From positions 1-11,125 of the forward strand of contig QMKT01000043.1 of the NCBI GenBank assembly GCA_003646505.1: a stretch of 11,125 bases of DNA, in the 5' to 3' direction. Below are positions 5,838 through 11,125 of the stretch, one piece after another. Each line of letters opens with the position of its first letter. Position 1 is the first letter of the stretch. This stretch comes from Campylobacterota bacterium (GTDB lineage: Bacteria; Campylobacterota; Campylobacteria; Campylobacterales; Sulfurovaceae). The notes under the pieces were generated by a model, which did no database searches, was not told the origin of the DNA, and saw only the letters and a program-made list of their open reading frames with translations. The translations under genes and the position numbers were made by a program.

Positions 5838-7421
5838 ATGAAAATCAAAAATCAAAAAAATTCAAAAGTCTATCTCATCGGTTCTGGCATCGCTTCACTT
5901 GCTTCTGCTGTATATTTAGAAAAAGATACTGCTGTATCTGCTGAAAATATCATCATCTTAGAAAAAGACCATATTCTCGGTGGTGCTTTGGATGGTACAG
6001 GAGATCCTGACAAAGGTTTTGTCGTGCGTGGTGGACGGATGCATGAGATGCATTATGAATGTTACTGGGAATTACTCTCACATATCCCTTCTTTGGAAGA
6101 CCCAAACGTATCTGTACGTGATGAATCGTATGAGTTCAATAAACGTTTTATTTCAAAAGGTCAAGCAAGATTGCTCAAGAATGGTGAAAAAATTGATGTA
6201 TCTTCTTACGGACTTAGCTTTTCACAACAGGCAGATTTTCTAAAACTCACTTTTGTCTCTGAGGATTCATTAGGTAACGACCGTATAGAAGATTGGTTTG
6301 ATGAAGAGTTCTTTGAAACAAATTTTTGGTACATCTGGACATCCATGTTTGCTTTCCAGCGCTGGTCTTCTTTGGCTGAGATGAGACGTTATATGAAACG
6401 TTTTATCCATTTAGTGGATGGTCTGTATGAACTCGGTGGCGTGATGCGTACCAAATATAACCAATACGACTCAGTCGTAAGACCAATGAGAAATTATCTT
6501 GAAGCAAAAGGTGTGACCTTCCAGATGGGTACGGAGGTAATCGATATCGATTTTGATCTAAGCCAAGAGAAAAAAACTGCCACTGCCCTACAACTAAAGG
6601 ATGGAACTACCATCACTTTAGGTGAAAACGACTATGTCTTTTTCACCAATGGTTCCATCACGGAAAGTACTGATAATGGCACGTGGGACGTCCCTGCCAA
6701 ACTCAAAGGCATTGCAGAGTCAGGTTCATGGAAACTTTGGAAGAAGCTCGCAGAAAAAGACCCTTCTTTTGGAAATCCAAATCCTTTTTGCGATAACATA
6801 GATCTACAAAAATGGTATTCTTTTACAGCAACACTCAATGACAGTACTTTTCATGACTATATGGAAAACTTCTCAGGTAATGTAGATGGTACAGGTGGCC
6901 TTGTGACTATGACTGACTCAAACTGGTTGATGTCCATTGTCATAGCCCGTCAACCTCACTTTCCAAACCAGCCTAAAGATGTAAAGATCTTCTGGGGTTA
7001 CGGACTCTACCCCGACAGAGAAGGAAATCATATCAAAAAGCCTATGGCTGAGTGTACAGGTGCAGAGATGCTTGAAGAGTTGTACTATCATTTGAAGATA
7101 CAAGACCTTATGAAACCTGTGACGCAATCCGGAAAAGTAAACTGTATCCCTGTAGCTATGCCTTTTGTAGACTCTCTCTTTATGCCTCGTACACTAGGTG
7201 ACAGACCAGACGTCATTGTAAAAGGTGCTACAAACTTTTCTTTTTTAGGTCAGTTTGCAGAAGCACCTAAAGATTGTGTCTTTACAGTAGAATACTCGGT
7301 ACGAACGGCACAAATGGCAGTGTATGGACTGTTTGATACAGATAAGGAAGTACATCCCATGTATGATTCTGCACATAATCCCAAATATCTACTTACAGCA
7401 CTTCAGGCAATTAATAGATAA
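5838..7421 (+). CDS. ohyA: Oleate hydratase (fatty acid double-bond hydratase, MCRA family)
   Basis: 527 residues. It is an FAD-dependent enzyme that adds water to the cis-9 double bond of free unsaturated fatty acids to give 10-hydroxy acids (EC 4.2.1.53 type). It shows the N-terminal FAD-binding fold with G-S-G-I-A-S-L-A-S-A (15-24), the family signature RGGRMHEMHYECYWEL (64-79), the substrate-site segment KYNQYDSVVRP (206-216) with Y210 at the place of the catalytic tyrosine, and the late conserved stretch NFSFLGQFAEAPKDCVFTVEYSVRTAQ (466-492). In well-studied enzymes the residue after RGGR is the glutamate thought to activate water; here it is M68. From memory, the short, mainly actinobacterial group (such as Rhodococcus OhyRe) also has Met there, and the short length fits that group. 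Likely role: detoxifying or modifying exogenous unsaturated fatty acids near the inner membrane. First gene of its operon, behind promoter copy 4; Shine-Dalgarno TGGA, 6 bases from ATG. No signal peptide. Confidence 0.93.
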   Translation: MKIKNQKNSKVYLIGSGIASLASAVYLEKDTAVSAENIIILEKDHILGGALDGTGDPDKGFVVRGGRMHEMHYECYWELLSHIPSLEDPNVSVRDESYEFNKRFISKGQARLLKNGEKIDVSSYGLSFSQQADFLKLTFVSEDSLGNDRIEDWFDEEFFETNFWYIWTSMFAFQRWSSLAEMRRYMKRFIHLVDGLYELGGVMRTKYNQYDSVVRPMRNYLEAKGVTFQMGTEVIDIDFDLSQEKKTATALQLKDGTTITLGENDYVFFTNGSITESTDNGTWDVPAKLKGIAESGSWKLWKKLAEKDPSFGNPNPFCDNIDLQKWYSFTATLNDSTFHDYMENFSGNVDGTGGLVTMTDSNWLMSIVIARQPHFPNQPKDVKIFWGYGLYPDREGNHIKKPMAECTGAEMLEELYYHLKIQDLMKPVTQSGKVNCIPVAMPFVDSLFMPRTLGDRPDVIVKGATNFSFLGQFAEAPKDCVFTVEYSVRTAQMAVYGLFDTDKEVHPMYDSAHNPKYLLTALQAINR

Positions 7422-7435
7422 TATAGGGAGACTAA

Positions 7436-7636
7436 ATGGCAGCATGCGGGTATGTACCTGAAGATGTACTGATAAAACAAGAGATTATTGAGCTTACAAC
7501 ACGGCTTGAAGAGATGGGTTTGGAAAAAGAATTTTGCAAACTTATATTTGAAAAAGATATCTTACATTTTTTCAATGAAGATGCAAAAACCAATACACTA
7601 CTACAAAAAAGGATAAACATACATCATGAAAAATAA
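7436..7636 (+). CDS. 66-residue protein of unknown function
   Basis: Begins 14 bp after the oleate hydratase stop, with GGGAG 5 bases before its ATG, and overlaps the next gene by 11 bases, so it is a true member of the operon. The product is short, charged and predicted helical (VLIKQEIIELTTRLEEMGLEK.. and EKDILHFFNED), with Cys at 4 and 34 and no signal peptide or membrane span, so it should be cytoplasmic. I do not recognise a family. Position between the hydratase and an exported protein gives no clear function; an accessory or small partner of the hydratase is one possibility. Confidence 0.75.
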   Translation: MAACGYVPEDVLIKQEIIELTTRLEEMGLEKEFCKLIFEKDILHFFNEDAKTNTLLQKRINIHHEK

Positions 7637-8546
7637 AACAAACACACTTGCGGGTATTGCCCTCTCTATAACTCTTTCGATACTGGGACTTACATCAACA
7701 GCCTCTGCACAACTAAAAGATGTTCCCAAAGCAGAACAACTCCCCACTAAAAATGAAATGGTTCTTGCTTACTATGGCCGTCCCGGGGTCAAATCAATGG
7801 GTATACTGGGTCAACATAGCATCGCATCACTTATTCCCATCATTAAAGCTAAAACGGCTGAATACAAAAAGGCCAGTGGAAATCAAAACATAGTCCCAGG
7901 CTTTGACGTGATTTACGGTATGGCCGCAGGTGACCCGGGGAGAGATAAAGACTATATCATCAATATCTCAGAGAAAAAATTGATGACTTATATCAATGCA
8001 GGTCAAAAACATGGCTTAGTGGTCTTTATCGATACGCAACTAGGAAAAATGAGCCCTATCGAAGCTATCAGACCACTACTGAAATACCTTAAGTATGACA
8101 ATGTACATTTAGCTATAGATCCAGAGTTCGAAGTGAAAAACTTAAATGTACGTCCGGGTAAGAAAATCGGTCATATATCAGGATCTCAAGTCAACCAAGT
8201 GCAAAAAGCAATGACCGACTACATGAAACAGCATGGTATCAAGGGAAAAAAGATGCTTATCATACATATGTTCAGACATACAATGCTTAGCAATAAAAGT
8301 GATCTAAAAACCTATGATAATATCGATATGATATTCAATCTTGACGGACATGGTTCACCAAGATTGAAAGTAGATATTTATAATGGTATTTATAAACATA
8401 GAACAGCAAACAAAGTAGCAGGCGGATTTAAACTCTTTTTCGATGAAGACAAACCACGTCTCATGACAGCAAAAGAAGTACTTGGACTTAAGTCTGTCTC
8501 AGGTGTTAAGATGAAAGAGATGCCTAAATTTATTAATTATCAATAA
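7626..8546 (+). CDS. Exported protein of unknown function with TIM-barrel-like motifs
   Basis: 306 residues. The signal peptide (1-28) ends A-S-A before QLKDVP, so the mature protein should lie in the periplasm or outside. The body shows regularly spaced strand-like segments ending in conserved-looking residues: VLAYYGRPG (46-54), GFDVIYGMAAG (92-102), LVVFIDTQLG (131-140), LAIDPEF (162-168), MLIIHMF (210-216) and IFNLDGHG (236-243). The order and the acidic residues at strand ends (D136, D165, E167, D240) suggest a (beta/alpha)8 barrel, perhaps a glycoside-hydrolase-like enzyme. I recall similar proteins annotated as hypothetical or secreted in Actinobacteria and Chloroflexi (YYG-P....DIQ-G....LDPEW....DG-G), but no activity that I can name. 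It overlaps the 66-residue gene by 11 bases and the permease start by 1 base (TAATG), which implies coupled translation. Confidence 0.8.
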   Translation: MKNKTNTLAGIALSITLSILGLTSTASAQLKDVPKAEQLPTKNEMVLAYYGRPGVKSMGILGQHSIASLIPIIKAKTAEYKKASGNQNIVPGFDVIYGMAAGDPGRDKDYIINISEKKLMTYINAGQKHGLVVFIDTQLGKMSPIEAIRPLLKYLKYDNVHLAIDPEFEVKNLNVRPGKKIGHISGSQVNQVQKAMTDYMKQHGIKGKKMLIIHMFRHTMLSNKSDLKTYDNIDMIFNLDGHGSPRLKVDIYNGIYKHRTANKVAGGFKLFFDEDKPRLMTAKEVLGLKSVSGVKMKEMPKFINYQ

Positions 8547-9679
8547 TGAAAAATATAAAAGACTTCACCTCTGCTATCACTACACCACTAGCTTCCATCT
8601 TCGGTAGTGGTTTTTTAGTCATGGTGCCCATCTTGGTGGGTGCTGTGGGAGAGTATGCTATCTACGGCATACTTCTCATTACCTTTGTGGCATACAATGT
8701 GGGAAACATCATCCGATTTAACATCAAACATGTTGAACCTCTCTTAGAGAGCGGTGCAAGTAGAACAACCCTTTACTTGGAAAAAATATCTGATTTTGCA
8801 CTTACTGTAGCCTATGTTGTCTCGGTAAGTCTCTATCTTCATATACTCTCAGCTTTTGTCTTAACAGGATTACATGCAGATACTGTTTTTAATGAAGATA
8901 TGCTCACATCTATGATCATCATAACCATCACAGTGATCGGCATCACCAAAGGATTAAACGCTTTAGAGTTTTTAGAAAAATACGCGCTACTCATCACGCT
9001 TGTTATAGTATTTGCATTGATCATGAGCTTTTTTGTCTATGATCTAAAACTCTATATGAATGGTACAGGGTTTACTATGCCAAAACCACTTGAACACAGT
9101 ACCTCTGAAGTATTTGCGATCTTGGCAGGGATGCTAATCGTTGTGCAGGGTTTTGAAACAAGTAGATATCCGGGGAATACATACAGTGCTGAACTACGCA
9201 TTCAAACTTCCAAATATTCGCAAATTTTTTCTACCATCGTTTATGTCGTTTTCATTTCTCTTGCACTGCCTATTGCTTACCTTTTAAAAGGTGTGTATGA
9301 TGACCATTCACTCATCATCTTAGTGGCATTGACCTCTTCATTTATGGTCGTACCACTCATCGTAGTCGCAGCACTTTCACAGTTTTCAGCTGCAGTGGCA
9401 GATACATTGGCAGCTTCAGGGAGCTTAGAAGAAGTAAGTGATAAAAAAGTAGGGAAAGCGGCGAGTTACTTGCTTATAGCGGTGTTTGCTATCATCGTTA
9501 CCTGGTCTGTACATACACTTGAGATCATTGCTTTGGCTTCACGTGCTTTTGCATTTTACTATCTATTACAAGCCTTGGTTGCTATTTCTGTGAGTAAGAA
9601 AACTTTAGAAAAAATTTACTTTGGGGTTCTCGCATTGATTTTGTTAGGTATTACACTCTTTGCGTTGCCTGTGGGATAA
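8546..9679 (+). CDS. APC-superfamily (LeuT-fold) permease
   Basis: 377 residues, mostly hydrophobic, with about 11 membrane-spanning segments. The first helix carries T-P-L-A-S-I-F-G-S-G-F-L-V (13-25), matching the unwound Gly-rich helix 1 of APC/NSS transporters where substrate and ion bind. A second conserved-looking stretch is MLIVVQGFETSRYPGN near residue 200, which corresponds to helix 6. At 377 residues it is shorter than typical amino acid permeases (about 430-500), which suggests an 11-helix version lacking the last helix. It lies in the inner membrane; the substrate is not readable from sequence, with amino acid or related organic cation most likely by family. Its ATG overlaps the stop of the exported-protein gene (TAATG), so the two may work on the same compound. 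Confidence 0.85.
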   Translation: MKNIKDFTSAITTPLASIFGSGFLVMVPILVGAVGEYAIYGILLITFVAYNVGNIIRFNIKHVEPLLESGASRTTLYLEKISDFALTVAYVVSVSLYLHILSAFVLTGLHADTVFNEDMLTSMIIITITVIGITKGLNALEFLEKYALLITLVIVFALIMSFFVYDLKLYMNGTGFTMPKPLEHSTSEVFAILAGMLIVVQGFETSRYPGNTYSAELRIQTSKYSQIFSTIVYVVFISLALPIAYLLKGVYDDHSLIILVALTSSFMVVPLIVVAALSQFSAAVADTLAASGSLEEVSDKKVGKAASYLLIAVFAIIVTWSVHTLEIIALASRAFAFYYLLQALVAISVSKKTLEKIYFGVLALILLGITLFALPVG

Positions 9680-9683
9680 TCAG

Positions 9684-9797
9684 ATGAGAAAAATAATAAA
9701 ATGGCTTGTTATACTTGCAGGGATGTATAAATTTAATTATCTAGCATCTCAAGAGGATTATGATGCTGATGGTAATAAAATCTCCACTTCCCTATAG
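9684..9797 (+). CDS. Possible 37-residue membrane-anchored small protein
   Basis: An ATG 4 bases after the permease stop opens a 37-codon frame: MRKIIKWLVILAGMYKFNYL, then ASQEDYDADGNKISTSL and TAG. GGGA lies 8 bases before the ATG, inside the end of the permease gene. The product has a basic start, a short hydrophobic stretch (7-15) and an acidic tail D-Y-D-A-D-G-N-K-I that resembles the first part of a calcium-binding EF-hand or dockerin loop. The frame ends 6 bp before the converging TolC gene. Coupling to the operon supports it, but its short length makes chance possible. Confidence 0.5.
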   Translation: MRKIIKWLVILAGMYKFNYLASQEDYDADGNKISTSL

Positions 9798-9803
9798 GTT
9801 GTT

Positions 9804-11084
9804 TTATTTAGTTGTCACCCCAAGTGTTTGATTAATTGTACCAATACTGTTTAAAACTCTGTATTTTGCTGCAATTTCATCATACCTAGCTTTTACAAAT
9901 GCTCTGTTTGCATTAAAATACTCTACTTGTGAATTTAGTACATCTATAAGCGAACGGCGATCAACAGTATATTGTTCTTCATAAAGTTTCGTTGCTTCTT
10001 TTGCATAAGCTACATGGTTTTTCAGCGGTTTTAGTTGCTGTTTTATAGAGCTATATACATTCCACGAAAGTCTAGTCTCTAACTCCAGTTGACGTTGTGT
10101 ATCAGATGACTGGTCTCCTGCACGAAGTACTTCAATTTGCGATATTTCATGCCGTTTTTCTTCTTTGAAACCATTAAAAATGTTCCATTCTACGCGTACC
10201 ATTGCCTGATAAGTATCTTGAGGTCCTTCAATACCGCCTGCATCTACTTCATGATTGGCTGAAAGATCAGCATATAAATGCGGGTAGTATCCACTCTCTG
10301 ATCCATCGCGACGACTCTGGGCAGTGCTTACATTCCTTTGTGAGGCCAACATGGTTGGGTGATCTGTCACTGATTGTGAAATAGCACTTTGAAGTGAGGA
10401 AGGTATCTTAACTTGAGAAGATGATACACTTTGCAGATTATGAGGCATCTCTCCCACAACACTGAAGTAAGTAGCTTTTGCATCCTGTACATTATTTTTA
10501 GAAGAAAGCAGGTTTGTTTCTGCACTCTGCACTCGTCCCTTTATCTGGATCAAGTCTGCTTTTGTACTCACACCCTGTGCATGTCTTTGAGAAATAGATG
10601 ATTCAATTTTTTTATGTGTGTTTAAATTATCTTTTGCAAGTGCAGCGATCTTTTGCATCTGTAGCACATTGAGATACGCTTTGATAATTTTTAGTGTCTT
10701 ATTTCCTTTTAGTGCTTCCAGCCCATAAGCACTAGCCTCTCTATCAAAATTTGCTGCAGATACAGCATAAGTGGTATCAAATCCTTCAAAAATAGGCTGA
10801 CGTAATCTGGCAGAAGCTTCTTTTCTTGTAAAATTTTCATTTTTCTGTGCAGAATGAAGATTTTCTCTATCCGTTTCTTCATACCCTATGCCTCCATAGA
10901 GGTCAACTTTAGGGAGATACCCTGACTCAGCTAAGGCAACAGATTTATCTTTTACTTCATATCTCTTTGTCTCTGCAAGCACTTCTGGATCATAGTTAAT
11001 CCCTGTTTTTACAGCTTCACTTAGTGAGGTGGCTTGCAAGGTACTCATAGCCAGCAAGCTAACAAGACTTAATTTTAATTTCAT
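9804..11084 (-). CDS. TolC-family outer-membrane efflux/secretion channel
   Basis: 426 residues. The signal peptide (1-18, MKLKLSLVSLLAMSTLQA) is followed by TSLSEAVKTGINYDPEVLA, the standard opening of the TolC/OEP family. Two OEP repeats follow, each rich in long helices and Ala/Gln/Ser, with strand segments such as GYLPKVDLYGGIGYEE and GYYPHLYADLSANHE, and the usual QPIFEGFDTTY and VEWNIFNGFKEE stretches at the barrel-to-helix turns. The protein should trimerise into a channel from periplasm to outside and partner an inner-membrane pump (RND, ABC or MFS) with a membrane-fusion protein. No such partner is in the window; it could lie beyond the right edge. Start supported by AAGGA 7 bases upstream. 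Only 41 bp upstream of the gene are visible, with no copy of the shared operator. It converges on the oleate hydratase operon and is not obviously part of it. Confidence 0.92.
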   Translation of the reverse strand: MKLKLSLVSLLAMSTLQATSLSEAVKTGINYDPEVLAETKRYEVKDKSVALAESGYLPKVDLYGGIGYEETDRENLHSAQKNENFTRKEASARLRQPIFEGFDTTYAVSAANFDREASAYGLEALKGNKTLKIIKAYLNVLQMQKIAALAKDNLNTHKKIESSISQRHAQGVSTKADLIQIKGRVQSAETNLLSSKNNVQDAKATYFSVVGEMPHNLQSVSSSQVKIPSSLQSAISQSVTDHPTMLASQRNVSTAQSRRDGSESGYYPHLYADLSANHEVDAGGIEGPQDTYQAMVRVEWNIFNGFKEEKRHEISQIEVLRAGDQSSDTQRQLELETRLSWNVYSSIKQQLKPLKNHVAYAKEATKLYEEQYTVDRRSLIDVLNSQVEYFNANRAFVKARYDEIAAKYRVLNSIGTINQTLGVTTK

Positions 11085-11125
11085 TTTCTTTTCCTTATTT
11101 TAACATCGGTTTTAAAATATACACC

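Noticed and set aside
9790..9830. Bidirectional terminator expected between the converging operon and the TolC gene
   Set aside because: I found no stem with a following T-run on either strand in this short junction.
11085..11125. Copy of the shared operator before the TolC gene
   Set aside because: The visible 41 bases contain only AT-rich sequence with no TGTCGCATTTT; the region further upstream lies outside the window, so regulation of TolC by the same system cannot be judged.

Overview
The window is AT-rich and tightly packed. It looks like chromosome from a Campylobacterota (epsilonproteobacterial) species of the Sulfurovum/Sulfurimonas/Arcobacter kind. That assignment is inference: it rests on base composition, on the histidine kinase with an H-Q-W-R-Q-P-L phosphoacceptor box behind tandem periplasmic binding domains, and on the general look of the proteins. 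No rRNA, tRNA, insertion sequence, CRISPR array or phage gene was seen.

Layout. Positions 1-5688 are read leftwards (minus strand). In transcription order they are: a 25-residue membrane peptide (5611-5688), a SurA-N-like exported protein (4881-5603), a large hybrid-input sensor kinase (1705-4794), its OmpR-type response regulator (1017-1712), an 8-stranded-type outer-membrane barrel protein (287-937) and the first 34 codons of a lipoprotein (1-104). Positions 5838-9797 are read rightwards as a close-set operon: oleate hydratase, a 66-residue protein, an exported protein of unknown function with TIM-barrel-like motifs, an APC-superfamily permease, and a possible 37-residue small protein. A TolC-family outer-membrane channel (9804-11084, minus) converges on that operon with only 6 bp between.

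The most striking signal is a promoter architecture found four times and nowhere else that I could see. The 14-base core AAATGTCGCATTTT is followed by a second half-element (GAAGAYA or ACAGACW), then exactly 9 bases, then TATAAT or TATACT, then 29-32 bases to the start codon. It precedes the lipoprotein, the outer-membrane protein, the small peptide/SurA-like operon and, divergently, the oleate hydratase operon. In the 5688-5838 gap two copies face each other as a perfect 20-bp inverted repeat. Since a complete two-component system lies inside the cluster, the simplest model is a local regulon. In this model the sensor kinase detects a periplasmic ligand or envelope disturbance, and the regulator drives an envelope response (lipoprotein, OMP, periplasmic chaperone-like protein, small membrane peptide) together with hydration of unsaturated fatty acids and an exported protein/permease pair. 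Read-through from the small-peptide promoter could also autoregulate the kinase and regulator. The regulator-to-motif link is inferred, not shown.
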